Of a stretch of DNA of 34,606 nucleotides, positions 15,381 to 23,177 are shown one piece after another. This DNA is from a virus: IMG/VR virus record IMGVR_UViG_3300036715_002805, positions 1 to 34,606 of that record; one strand, given 5' to 3'. The notes beneath the pieces are model-generated. The model was not told the origin of the DNA, searched no databases, and worked only from the letters and a program-made list of their open reading frames with translations. How positions within the stretch are numbered: position 1 is the first letter of the stretch; the number at the start of each line of letters is the position of its first letter. Position numbers and translations under genes: made by a program.

Positions 15381-16991
15381 TTACGTCGCATCGTTTTTAC
15401 CCTCTGTCGCAGTGTCGCTCGTGGTTTTCAGGCGAATCACTTTGTAGCCCGCCGCGCGGGAACCTCCGACACGCGACACTTTTTCGATGTGTCCACGATC
15501 CAGCAGGATTCCCAGGGCGCTATCGATGCGGCTCGACTTTCGGAGCGGAGAATGTCGCTGCACGTCGCGGCGAGTGAATGAGAGGTACTTGCCCCGTCGC
15601 ATCCAGTCCTCGACGATCTTGGCATCCTTCTCGGCCGGATCGGCCTCCATGGTCGCGAAGGCAATGTGCGCCTGAAGAAGCAGGTAGTGACCAAGCTCCA
15701 TCGCGCGATCCAGATCGGACACATCGAGCTCGACCGACTCCGGAGCGAGCCCTTCGGAGACGCAGCGCAGGACGTGGAACAGTCCAGCGATCCGGACGAT
15801 GGCGCCCCTGAGCTTGCTCGCCCAGTCCTGGATCATGTGCAGGTTTCCGCCCTGCCCCATCCGGTGATCGATGCCCACACAGACGCGCTTCATGAGCGCC
15901 CAGGCGGGAGCGGAAAAGCGAATCGATGCGGGCTTGCCACCCGCCTTCAGGGGCTCGAGATCGGTGGGCGCTGGCCAGCTCTGGGGCCTGGCATCAATGA
16001 GCATCGTGACGAGGTGCTTGTATTGGTCGCGCACCTGCCAATCGATCGGAGGCCCGTCGAAGGTCTTCGAGCCGATCCGTGACTGGGGCTGCGAGAACAG
16101 GAAGCGGGCGACCATGCCCTGACCTCGAAGCTCTGGCTTGCTCCCGAGCAGGCGAAACATCTCGGGCTGAATCGCCAGCGCCATCGTCAGGAGCGGGTTC
16201 GTCAGTACGACGTGCTTTTCGAGATCGCGCCGATCGACCGTGTAGGCCCCGCCGTCGTGGGCCTTCAAGAAGACACTATTGTTCGGGGTCTTCGAATACA
16301 GACCACAGATGAGACTGAATACGGTCCCCTCGTCGGAGGCCACCGCGAGGCGCTCGCCCTGTTGCGCAAGGAGTTGGGCCACGGTCTCTTGGGTGGCGTC
16401 GTCGACGAACAGTCGAGGTCGTGGGGGAACCGGAACCTTGGGCTCTCCGCGCTTCTTCAGGAGGTTGAGCGCCTCGGTCTTCTCGGTGAGCTTTCGCCAG
16501 GACTCGACGAGCTTCATCTCGTGGGCGCGGAGGGGCGAGAACATCTCTTTGAAGCACGCGCTCTTCTGCTCGCCTGGCTCCATCGCCACGGCCAGGTAGA
16601 GGTTCAGTGGTTCGCGCCAGTCCTGCTTGGGCTGCACAGTCCACTTGCGTTGGACGGCGGTCGAAAGAACGCCGAGGGCGAGCATCCCAGGAAGGTCGAC
16701 GGGGATCTCGTGAGAGTCGGCGAGCGCCTCGACGAACTCTCGGATGCCATCGGGGAGTACTTCGGTCGGGAAGGGTTTCTTCTCGAACGAGTCGAAGGGG
16801 ATCGGGTTCTCCCGAACGGTCCCCTCTTCGTCCTCGACTACCTCGCCATTCGCTTCGGCCTGAACCGCTCGAGCGTGCTCAGCCTCTCGAGCTTGTTCCT
16901 CCTCGGCGATGCGAAGCACCTCCTTGGGGTCAAGGGGGCGAGCCTGCTTGGCCGGACGACGGCGCGGGGTGACGTCGCTGGTCACGTCCAT
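15381..16991 (-). CDS. DUF3987 protein, probable replication primase/helicase-type factor
   Basis: 536 residues from ATG 16991. The N-terminus is basic then acidic and coiled (EEEQAREAEHARAVQAEANG). From residue 75 it follows the DUF3987 layout: FPTEVLPDGIREFVEALADS, VDLPGMLALGVLSTAVQRKW, NLYLAVAMEPGEQKSACFKE, then LAVASDEGTVFSLICGLYS and PLLTMALAIQPEMF. DUF3987 proteins are common in phage replication modules, and the E-P-G-x-x-K-S phosphate-loop-like motif (EPGEQKSA) suggests a degenerate ATPase. The C-terminus is a winged helix (RRDVQRHSPLRKSSRIDSAL). The stop is TAA, the only one seen in the window. Confidence 0.8.
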   Translation of the reverse strand: MDVTSDVTPRRRPAKQARPLDPKEVLRIAEEEQAREAEHARAVQAEANGEVVEDEEGTVRENPIPFDSFEKKPFPTEVLPDGIREFVEALADSHEIPVDLPGMLALGVLSTAVQRKWTVQPKQDWREPLNLYLAVAMEPGEQKSACFKEMFSPLRAHEMKLVESWRKLTEKTEALNLLKKRGEPKVPVPPRPRLFVDDATQETVAQLLAQQGERLAVASDEGTVFSLICGLYSKTPNNSVFLKAHDGGAYTVDRRDLEKHVVLTNPLLTMALAIQPEMFRLLGSKPELRGQGMVARFLFSQPQSRIGSKTFDGPPIDWQVRDQYKHLVTMLIDARPQSWPAPTDLEPLKAGGKPASIRFSAPAWALMKRVCVGIDHRMGQGGNLHMIQDWASKLRGAIVRIAGLFHVLRCVSEGLAPESVELDVSDLDRAMELGHYLLLQAHIAFATMEADPAEKDAKIVEDWMRRGKYLSFTRRDVQRHSPLRKSSRIDSALGILLDRGHIEKVSRVGGSRAAGYKVIRLKTTSDTATEGKNDAT

Positions 16992-17020
16992 CACGAGACC
17001 ACCTCTGTGCATTGCACGAG

Positions 17021-17262
17021 AAACCGCTGCGACACTGCGACAAAGCCTCGAAAACGAGAATCACAAGGAAAAACACGAATCCGATGTGTCGCGTCGAGAT
17101 GGCTCGACAATCGCGTGACAGTCGCAAGTGACGGGTCACCCATTGCAAGCTCCGTAAAACCGCTGCGACACTGCGACAAAGCCTCGAAAACGAGAATCAC
17201 AAGGAAAAACACGAATCCGATGTGTCGCGTCGAGATGGCTCGACAATCGCGTGACAGTCGCA
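17021..17262. repeat. 106-bp perfect direct repeat (two copies, 136-bp period)
   Basis: 17021-17126 and 17157-17262 are identical over 106 bases, separated by 30 bases, in the gap between the DnaB-N gene and the DUF3987 gene. Each copy holds two TGCGACA heptamers (for example 17028-17034 and 17036-17042), a CTCG-AAAA-CGAG hairpin, TGTGTCGCGTC, and a GTCGAG-ATGG-CTCGAC hairpin. TGTCGCA recurs at 15319-15325 and 15405-15411 around the other end of the DUF3987 gene. This looks like an iteron-type origin or a binding region for the adjacent replication proteins. Because the period is not a multiple of three, it is not a coding repeat. Confidence 0.85.
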
Positions 17263-17847
17263 TCACGAGTTCTTTCGGCCGAGATCTGCGTTGAGGTTGT
17301 CCAGCATCCGGCGAAGACGCGGAGCGGCACCAAGCTCGAGCCCGCGAGCGGCAGCGAACGAGGTGTCGACCTCGAGGAAACGAACGTGCTCAAAGAACCT
17401 GCGCCAGGCAGAGATCGATCGGATGCGAAGCGCTTGCTCCGCGACCGACGGATAGAGCTGGACGGGCCACTCTGCATCGAGTCGATCGAGCCAGACAAGA
17501 ATCGTGTCTGGATGGCGACCCGACGCCTTGGCCATGGTCGAGATCTTGGTTTCGCGAGAGAAGACCTTGCCGCCACGGATGGCGGACGCCTCGAGCTCGA
17601 ACAGCATGCCGCAGCGCTTGTCGACGAAGTGTTCTCCGCCGAGACCTTCGATGTCAGCGGCCACGCCGAACCCAGCGCGAAGCGTTGACAGAAGCGTGCG
17701 TTCCGCTGCGAAGTCGGCGAGCTCTGGGCGACCGAAGGCGGGGCTTGCCGATGCCTGCGCCTGATTCTGGTCCATGCTCTGCTCGCGAATATCTTCCATC
17801 GCCATATCGGCGATCGGAGGGCACGGCTTTCGGTTCGTGGCGCTCAC
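17263..17847 (-). CDS. DnaB N-terminal-domain protein
   Basis: 194 residues from GTG 17847 (GTGA overlap with the exonuclease-helicase gene). Residues of about 45-130 (ERTLLSTLRAGFGVAADIEG, then EHFVDKRCGMLFELEASAIR, ILVWLDRLDAEWP) match the helical N-terminal domain of DnaB-type replicative helicases, including the ...A.LG.. start and the IF.A...L...G pattern. The RecA-like helicase domain is absent. Stand-alone DnaB-N proteins in phages may adapt or load a helicase or primase; here the partner could be the DUF3987 protein. Earlier arginine-rich codons in the frame are not coding. Confidence 0.65.
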   Translation of the reverse strand: MSATNRKPCPPIADMAMEDIREQSMDQNQAQASASPAFGRPELADFAAERTLLSTLRAGFGVAADIEGLGGEHFVDKRCGMLFELEASAIRGGKVFSRETKISTMAKASGRHPDTILVWLDRLDAEWPVQLYPSVAEQALRIRSISAWRRFFEHVRFLEVDTSFAAARGLELGAAPRLRRMLDNLNADLGRKNS

Positions 17848-20534
17848 GATAGGCTCCTTCCAAACAGCGAGGACGTCTTGCCGGCGTTCGGATCTCGCAC
17901 GAGGAACAGCTCTCGAGCGGCTCGCGTGATGCCGACGTACCAGAGGTTTTCTTCTTCTTCGGTCTGTGCTGCCGAGGGGGACGGCTGCCCCTTGCGGGGG
18001 CGAATGTCCGTCGTGGGCGCACCGCTTCGCGAGGAGGGCACGCGATAGGTCCATGCCAGAACCCAGACGCGATCGGCCTCGAGCCCCTTGGCCTTGTGGG
18101 TGCTCATCAGACGGATTTTTGAGGTGTCGCCGTTCTCGTCGGTGGATGCCTGAACGAGCAGACGGACGCGCTCGAGCGCATCGTCGAGCGAGGAGGCGGC
18201 ACCGATCACCGCCTGAACGCACTGGCGTTCATCCTCGAGCTCGCCGACCGGGTCACCGCGCTCTTCGGCCATCTTGATTCGAAACTCGTACCGAGCGTTG
18301 ACGCGCTTGCCCAGGTCGAGCAGCGAGTCGGACTTCGGAGCGAGATCGCCGATCGAGCTCAGGCTCGATGAGACATCGCGCCCGACGAGCGTGACGGGCA
18401 ATCCCTTGGCCAGAAGGCGAAGGCACACGCGCACGAGCGGATTGTTCGAGCGAGACACGATGATGTCGCCGGGCGCCGCCTGGTCGTACATGTCGTCGGT
18501 CTCGAGCTCTTCGATCTTGCCCGCGTGGGCACCGGGAGCCGCTTCGAAGTCGCGAACGATCCGCTTGGCAAGGTTGACGATCGCAGTGCCGCATCGACGC
18601 GTGACGGTGAGCGGCAGCACCTGCGCGTTGAGTCGTCGAACGAGCTGCGAGAACGCGGCCGAGTGAGCGCCTCGCCACTGGTAGATCGCCTGACGTGGAT
18701 CGCCAACGACCACGACGCGAACGCCCTCGCCAGCGAGGCGGCACACGATCTCGATCTGAAGCTCGTTCAGATCTTGCGCCTCGTCGACGAGCACGAGCGG
18801 CCAGCATGGGCGAAAGAGGTTGGCGTGAAACGCACGCCAGACCTGCTCAGAAAACGACAGGCGCGCGGTGTCGAGCCAGGCCCGACGGATGATCTCGATC
18901 GCCATCGAGTAGAACGCGCCCAAGGTCTTCCATGCCTGCTCGAGCGTCTCCTCGTCGAAGAACCTTCCCTTGCCTGGCACCTCATCGCGAACGACGGGAA
19001 TCAGCAGCGGAGGAAGCGAACGAGGCGGCAGGTGAACGCTCTCGAACGCCTTCTTGACGACGCCCACGACCACGAACACGCGGGCACGGGTCCAGAACGC
19101 CTTCGCTTCGCCTTCGAGCTCGGCGACGATCTCTTCGCAGATACGGAACTCTTTCCGCTGATCGACGGTGTTCGCGCCGTACTTCTCGGACATGAGTTGC
19201 TTGCCGAGAGCGTTGAGCGTGCGGACCTCGGTCCACGAAGGCGCTCGGCTTCGAAGCTCGCTGGCGATCTGGGCGTTGAACGCGAGGAACAGCGCACCGT
19301 CGACGCGCGCATATCCGTCGGAGAGCGCCCGCACGAGCGTCGTCGTCTTACCCGTCCCGGCCCTCGCTTCGAGCGCGATGTTCCCCTGCCCATCTCGAAG
19401 CAGATCGAAGAACGCGCGCTGTTGATCAGAGGGCAAGAACGCGCTGGCGCTCTGGCTCGTCTCCGACGTGCTTGACTCGTTTGAAGAAGAAGTTTTCGCC
19501 GGCTCGGGTGCGCTCAATGCCGACGCGACACTCTCCGCTGAGACCGACGCGACCGCATCGACACTCGGTTTGGCTTCGGTCCCACCAGACGTAGCAACCG
19601 GTGCAGAGGTAGGCGTAGAGGCTGCCCGTGGCTCGCATGTCGTGTGCCTCGCGAAAGCGTGAGAGAGCATCTGGTGGAGCTTCACGCCGCTGTAGCCGTG
19701 CACGAGTTCGGGGACGTTGCAGCGTGAGCAGGTGAAGATCTGGGCACCCGTCGGGGTGACGCGCAGGCCCAGCGACAGGGGCATCAACACATCGACGAGC
19801 GTCGAGGCGTCGGGCTCGAGCCGACGGGTGAGGACGGGCGCAGACTCGGGAGCGCGCTCGATCTCAACCTTCGCCGGCACCTCCTGGTCGGGGTCGTAGT
19901 CGACTTCGAACTCGTCAATCTCCCCGTCGGTGCGCAGCTGTGCAGGCACGACCGCCGTGGCTCGTGGCGCCGCTGGTTCGACGGGAACGCCCTCGACCTG
20001 TCCCGCGGCGATCAGGATGCGAGCGCATGCGCGGGCATCAGAGAGCGCCTCGTGGTGGTTGAGCGGGATCCCCAGGTGTTGCGAGACGATATTTAGCTTG
20101 TGACTCTGTAGGTTCGGCCACACGCGGCGCGAGATCTTCAGCGTGCACTCCCACGACAAGCGCGGGAGCGTGATGCGGAAGTGGTTCGCGCAAGCCTCGA
20201 GGACGCTCTTGTCGAACGTCGCGTTGTGGGCGACGACGAACGCCACACCGCTAAAAATCGAGGCGAGATCGTTCCAGACGCCGAGGAACGATTTGGCACC
20301 GACAACGTGGCGCGCCGTGATGCCGTGCACGTCGGTAAACTTCCATGCGCCGATGTCGGAAGGAGGCTTGATGAGCGCGACTTCTTCGCGAACGATCTTG
20401 CCCTGTTCGACGCGCACGACCGCGACCTGACAAGCACTGTGGCGCTTCTCGGTGGCGGTCTCGAAGTCGAGCGCAACCCACGGGCGATCGAGTGCCGGCA
20501 GAAAGCCGATCGGAAGAGAGGCGGCCTGGCTCAC
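17844..20534 (-). CDS. DnaQ-like exonuclease fused to UvrD-type helicase
   Basis: 896 residues from GTG 20534. Residues 18-190 form a DEDDh 3'-5' exonuclease: ALDFETA (D-x-E), VVAHNATFDKSVL, and HEALSDARACARI (H....D). Residues of about 245-290 include CSRCNVPELVHGYSG with a later H-x-x-x-H-x-x-C, a putative zinc knuckle. Residues of about 375-890 form an SF1 helicase: EARAGTGKTTTLVRAL (Walker A), LVDEAQDLNELQ (Walker B), VVVGDPRQAIYQWRGA, STHKAKGLEADRVWVL, WYVGITRAARELFLV. Such a fusion could unwind and trim DNA ends during recombination-dependent replication. The SQSASAFLPSDQQRAFFDLL segment joins the two halves. The stop is TGA. Confidence 0.9.
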   Translation of the reverse strand: MSQAASLPIGFLPALDRPWVALDFETATEKRHSACQVAVVRVEQGKIVREEVALIKPPSDIGAWKFTDVHGITARHVVGAKSFLGVWNDLASIFSGVAFVVAHNATFDKSVLEACANHFRITLPRLSWECTLKISRRVWPNLQSHKLNIVSQHLGIPLNHHEALSDARACARILIAAGQVEGVPVEPAAPRATAVVPAQLRTDGEIDEFEVDYDPDQEVPAKVEIERAPESAPVLTRRLEPDASTLVDVLMPLSLGLRVTPTGAQIFTCSRCNVPELVHGYSGVKLHQMLSHAFARHTTCEPRAASTPTSAPVATSGGTEAKPSVDAVASVSAESVASALSAPEPAKTSSSNESSTSETSQSASAFLPSDQQRAFFDLLRDGQGNIALEARAGTGKTTTLVRALSDGYARVDGALFLAFNAQIASELRSRAPSWTEVRTLNALGKQLMSEKYGANTVDQRKEFRICEEIVAELEGEAKAFWTRARVFVVVGVVKKAFESVHLPPRSLPPLLIPVVRDEVPGKGRFFDEETLEQAWKTLGAFYSMAIEIIRRAWLDTARLSFSEQVWRAFHANLFRPCWPLVLVDEAQDLNELQIEIVCRLAGEGVRVVVVGDPRQAIYQWRGAHSAAFSQLVRRLNAQVLPLTVTRRCGTAIVNLAKRIVRDFEAAPGAHAGKIEELETDDMYDQAAPGDIIVSRSNNPLVRVCLRLLAKGLPVTLVGRDVSSSLSSIGDLAPKSDSLLDLGKRVNARYEFRIKMAEERGDPVGELEDERQCVQAVIGAASSLDDALERVRLLVQASTDENGDTSKIRLMSTHKAKGLEADRVWVLAWTYRVPSSRSGAPTTDIRPRKGQPSPSAAQTEEEENLWYVGITRAARELFLVRDPNAGKTSSLFGRSLS

Positions 20535-20729
20535 TCAGCGAGCCCTCTTGAATCGGGTCGGGTCGCTCGGTGCTGGCTTGAACCCGCCGAGATCAACAGC
20601 CTCGTGCTGGAGCTGCCCCGGCTCGCAACCGAGCGCACGAACGGCAAGCGCACGACCCGCGAACCAGGTGCGGGTGCGGGTGCGGTGAATACGCCCGTCG
20701 GGGGCGCGGAAGATGAATCGAACTTTCAC
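20535..20729 (-). CDS. Hypothetical 64-residue protein
   Basis: GTG 20729 to TGA 20535, directly abutting the exonuclease-helicase start and overlapping the upstream HTH gene (GTGA). It is a small basic protein, MKVRFIFRAPDGRIHRTRTR, probably beta-stranded. No family recognised; its place suggests a role in early DNA metabolism. Confidence 0.55.
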   Translation of the reverse strand: MKVRFIFRAPDGRIHRTRTRTWFAGRALAVRALGCEPGQLQHEAVDLGGFKPAPSDPTRFKRAR

Positions 20730-21226
20730 TTTGACCTCGCAGCTTTGGCGGCCCTGCCCACGGCGTGAGCAGCGCGGATGACAGCTCGTGCGGCGACCTC
20801 GCGATCGTCGCGTCGTGCGGCGTCCAGCACCTCGGCAGCGGCCACCGAGAGCGACACCGCCTCATCGAGGAGCGTCGAAACGGTCTCCTCGTCGTCAAGT
20901 CCCCAGAGGGTGTTCAGGCGATCGCGAAACGCCCGCCGAGCCGGCTTCGGAAGTTGCCCGACGCGTTCGATCGACAGGGGTTTCTCGCCATCGAGAATCG
21001 CGGCGCAACTCTGCGGGGTAACGCCCCAGAGTCGAGCGACCGCGGCGCGTGACAGACCGAGATCGCGAAGCACCTCGCCAAGAATCTGGGCGATGTGTCG
21101 ACGCGCGATCGCGTCTACGTCGATAGGATATTTCCCTACATTTTGGGCTGCGAAATTCGTATCCGTCGCAGCCCGACTTTGTGAATCGTCGTGGTGAGGA
21201 TGGAGCTTATGAGCAATCAGCGCCAT
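20726..21226 (-). CDS. Putative HTH early regulator
   Basis: 166 residues from ATG 21226, with GGGAGGG eight bases upstream. Residues of about 40-85 (RRHIAQILGEVLRDLGLSRA, then VARLWGVTPQSCAAILDGEK) form an XRE/HigA-like helix-turn-helix. The C-terminal half is a long Ala-rich helix. It may control the early operon or bind the origin; not determinable. No TAG. Confidence 0.6.
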   Translation of the reverse strand: MALIAHKLHPHHDDSQSRAATDTNFAAQNVGKYPIDVDAIARRHIAQILGEVLRDLGLSRAAVARLWGVTPQSCAAILDGEKPLSIERVGQLPKPARRAFRDRLNTLWGLDDEETVSTLLDEAVSLSVAAAEVLDAARRDDREVAARAVIRAAHAVGRAAKAARSK

Positions 21227-21229
21227 CTC

Positions 21230-21463
21230 TCAGCCCTCCCCGCCCACGTAATTGTCCGCCTGAACGAGCTGCGAATCGCTCTCGACGTGGTGCGCTACTC
21301 GCGTCGCTGGACGGCAAACGACAATGGTGTCGCGCCTCGTCCAATCGCCGTTGCGATCCGCCTGGTCGCATGACCGTTCGCCCCACGAGAGGATCGCGTG
21401 CTCGATCCATGGCCAGCAGAGCCACGCGACGAGCGTCAGGTGGGCGAGCACGCGTGGCGTCAC
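21230..21463 (-). CDS. Small protein with N-terminal hydrophobic segment
   Basis: 77 residues from GTG 21463 (GTGA overlap). VLAHLTLVAWLCWPWIEHAI near the start is hydrophobic enough for one membrane helix. The rest is polar. Overlapping gene borders support coding on this strand over a competing plus-strand frame. Function unknown. Confidence 0.5.
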   Translation of the reverse strand: MTPRVLAHLTLVAWLCWPWIEHAILSWGERSCDQADRNGDWTRRDTIVVCRPATRVAHHVESDSQLVQADNYVGGEG

Positions 21464-21822
21464 GAGACTGCCCTCGCTGCCAAAACCTCTCGCCTAGAAC
21501 GATGAGGCGTCAGCCCTCCTCGTTGTTTGTTGACGAGCGGACAGCCCGCAGCAGTGTGCCGCTCAATGCACTCGCGTTCGGCCAGGCTGGCACCGTCGAG
21601 ATCCGTATCGATCTCCTCGACGAGCGAGATGATGGGCAGCACGCCGGCCGCGCGCATATCGCTCCACCACGCGGCGCGAGCGCCGTTCTTACCCTGCGAA
21701 GCCCGAGAACGAGCGTCGCAACGGTGCCCGGCAAGCCTCGCAACAAGACTCTGGTTCGTGACTCCGACGTATCGGATCGCGTTATCCCGCGGGTCGCTCA
21801 GCGTGTAGAGGCGAAAGATCAC
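21460..21822 (-). CDS. GIY-YIG nuclease-domain protein
   Basis: 120 residues from GTG 21822 (overlap with the Cro-like stop). FRLYTLSDPRDNAIRYVGVT holds the Y-T-L ... Y-V-G pair of the GIY-YIG fold, followed by SLVARLAGHRCDA (the conserved R and H helix). EEIDTDLDGASLAERECIER supplies the catalytic-type Glu, and LVNKQRGG the final Asn. GIY-YIG proteins cut DNA in homing, repair or restriction. As a single domain of this size it may be a phage-borne nuclease acting on host or competing DNA. Confidence 0.75.
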   Translation of the reverse strand: MIFRLYTLSDPRDNAIRYVGVTNQSLVARLAGHRCDARSRASQGKNGARAAWWSDMRAAGVLPIISLVEEIDTDLDGASLAERECIERHTAAGCPLVNKQRGGLTPHRSRREVLAARAVS

Positions 21823-22079
21823 GCCGCGCCCGCTTCGGCTTCGACCTCTTCGCTCGGTCCGATTGAAGCGATCGGATCACCCGTACGCCAGGATCGAATC
21901 GGCACTTCGCCGAAACTGATCTCCTCGATGCGGATGGCTCCGTTGATGTTGGGGTGCTTCTTGCCCTTTTCCCAGTCGCAGACCGTCGATTGCCGGACAC
22001 GGAGCGCGTCGGCAACCTCTTGCTGCGAATACCCGCGCCGCTTGCGCCAGGCAGCGAGCAAACTCGATCCGTGTTCCAT
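21819..22079 (-). CDS. Cro-like XRE repressor, leaderless
   Basis: 86 residues from ATG 22079 (MEHGSSLLAAWRKRRGYSQQ). SQQEVADALRVRQSTVCDWE is an XRE-type helix-turn-helix, with KGKKHPNI completing helix 4. The ATG is seven bases after the promoter -10 box, so transcription should begin at or next to the A of the start codon. It is the first gene of the leftward early operon, as cro is in lambda, and is divergent from the repressor gene. Confidence 0.8.
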   Translation of the reverse strand: MEHGSSLLAAWRKRRGYSQQEVADALRVRQSTVCDWEKGKKHPNINGAIRIEEISFGEVPIRSWRTGDPIASIGPSEEVEAEAGAA

Positions 22080-22085
22080 CTTGTC

Positions 22086-22114
22086 CCTATAGCAATAACG
22101 TAATCCTCCGTCAA
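22086..22114 (-). promoter_or_regulatory. Leftward early promoter (PR analogue)
   Basis: On the minus strand TTGACG (22114-22109), a 17-base spacer, then TATAGG (22091-22086). The spacer ends in TTACGTTATTGC, an operator copy that touches the -10 box. Expected start near 22079. Drives the Cro-like gene and probably everything down to the tRNA. Confidence 0.75.
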
Positions 22115-22129
22115 GAGTTACGTTCCCGC
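22092..22129. promoter_or_regulatory. Pair of inverted operators between repressor and Cro-like gene
   Basis: TTACGTTATTGC on the minus strand (22103-22092) and TTACGTTCCCGC on the plus strand (22118-22129) face away from each other 14 bases apart. A third copy, TTACGTTATCGC, lies at 23189-23200 inside the second early promoter. The shared core is TTACGTT with GC at the end. Likely bound by the repressor and the Cro-like protein; the plus copy lies upstream of the repressor start and could give autoregulation. Confidence 0.65.
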
Positions 22130-22162
22130 GATGAGGTAAATCGTCGCATGTCAGGCTAAAAC

Positions 22163-22636
22163 ATGGCCGCCAGCAAAAAGCTCCCCGACCAGCAGCAGCA
22201 GCGGGCACGCGAGTTCGTCCAACGGATCGTCGACGAGCAGTTCGGGAAAAACGTGCTCGACGCCTCCCGTAAGATAGGCGTCTCGCAGTCGTGGCTTTAT
22301 GAGTTCTTGCACGGCAAGCGCGGCGCTGGATTTAAGTCGCTCGCAACAATTGCTGCGTTCGCCAGCACGACCACGGACGTCGTTCTCGGACTGACGCCGG
22401 CTCCACCGGCCAGCGAACGTCGCCCCCTGGGCAACGGCGCCATCGGCGATCACCCGATGTGGACGGAAACGATCGAAATCACTCGTCGGCGCTACGGCAA
22501 ACGTCTCACGGAGGAGATGATCGAGAAGCTCGAGCGCGCCTCGCTCTCCTTCACCCCCGAGCGTTTGACCCCTGAATTCTTGTACACCGTTGCGGAAGCC
22601 ATCGAAGAATCGGAGCCCTTCGAAGATCCGAGCTAG
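22163..22636 (+). CDS. Phage repressor (CI-type, XRE family), ends in TAG
   Basis: 157 residues from ATG 22163 (MAASKKLPDQQQQRAREFVQ). Residues of about 27-75 (FGKNVLDASRKIGVSQSWLY, then EFLHGKRGAGFKSLATIAAF) form a helix-turn-helix of the XRE family. The C-terminal part lacks a LexA-type protease domain and may mediate dimerisation. It is divergent from the Cro-like gene and next to an ImmA-like peptidase, so it is most likely the lysogenic repressor. The stop is TAG (22634-22636). If TAG is read through, the frame stays open for 97 codons to TGA 22925-22927, including one more TAG. Confidence 0.75.
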   Translation: MAASKKLPDQQQQRAREFVQRIVDEQFGKNVLDASRKIGVSQSWLYEFLHGKRGAGFKSLATIAAFASTTTDVVLGLTPAPPASERRPLGNGAIGDHPMWTETIEITRRRYGKRLTEEMIEKLERASLSFTPERLTPEFLYTVAEAIEESEPFEDPS

Positions 22637-22644
22637 GACATATC

Positions 22645-23130
22645 GTGGCCGTCGCGTAGTTGTACGCGAGCCATCGAAGATGCATCCATTCCGTTGTGCG
22701 TGTCCCTCGGCATATCCTTCGGATGCTGTTCTCGGGCCAGTTTGAAGCGGCTGGCCTCGGAAGACCGACGCTCTCAATAGAGGAGTGTCGCGAGCTCCGC
22801 CGCCAGGCGATGCAGCTACACGCCCTCGACGCGACTGCGCCACCGTGGACGCTCGCCCGGGCTGAAGGATACGACCTTCGCGCGTCGAGACAGCGGCGAG
22901 TGTCTGCGTGCATCGACAACACACTGATCTTGCCGCCGCTGTTTCAGCTCGACGAACTGTGGTTGACCGCTGCCCACGAGCGCGCCCACGGCATTCTCGG
23001 GCGGCTGTGTGAGCCGGGTACGACCACCGAGGCGGACGCGTGGGTGCTGACGTACGTCCTTACCGAGCCCGCCTTGGCGGAGTGTCCGGCGTGGTGGGTC
23101 GAGACGGTGACCGACGCTGAGATCCTCTAG
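22645..23130 (+). CDS. ImmA/IrrE-type zinc metallopeptidase, possibly with an early in-frame TAG
   Basis: ELWLTAAHERAHGILGRL contains the H-E-x-x-H zinc motif, followed by TTEADAWVLTYVLTEPALAE with the third ligand Glu, as in ImmA-type peptidases that cleave phage repressors. The best ribosome site (AGGA, six bases) precedes GTG 22645. That frame reads M-A-V-A-(TAG)-L-Y-A-S, with TAG at 22657-22659 (codon 5). Downstream starts GTG 22696 and ATG 22723 avoid the TAG but have no visible Shine-Dalgarno. The stop is TAG 23128-23130; suppression there would add 16 residues to TGA 23179-23181. Confidence 0.65.
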
Positions 23131-23177
23131 ATTTCGGCTGAGTATGTCCTTTTTATCGCTCATGCGATACTTTGTGC

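Noticed and set aside
15131-15391. 86-codon minus-strand ORF after the DUF3987 gene
   Set aside because: The translation is of biased composition (runs of F, S, T, P) arising from the polypyrimidine tract; more likely a non-coding element.
16991-17576. Minus-strand frames across the 106-bp repeats
   Set aside because: The two copies fall in different frames (period 136), and overlap with the DnaB-N gene shows they are fortuitous.
21209-21373. Small plus-strand ORF opposite the early operon
   Set aside because: The minus-strand genes there overlap their neighbours precisely, and no plus-strand promoter or partner gene is visible.
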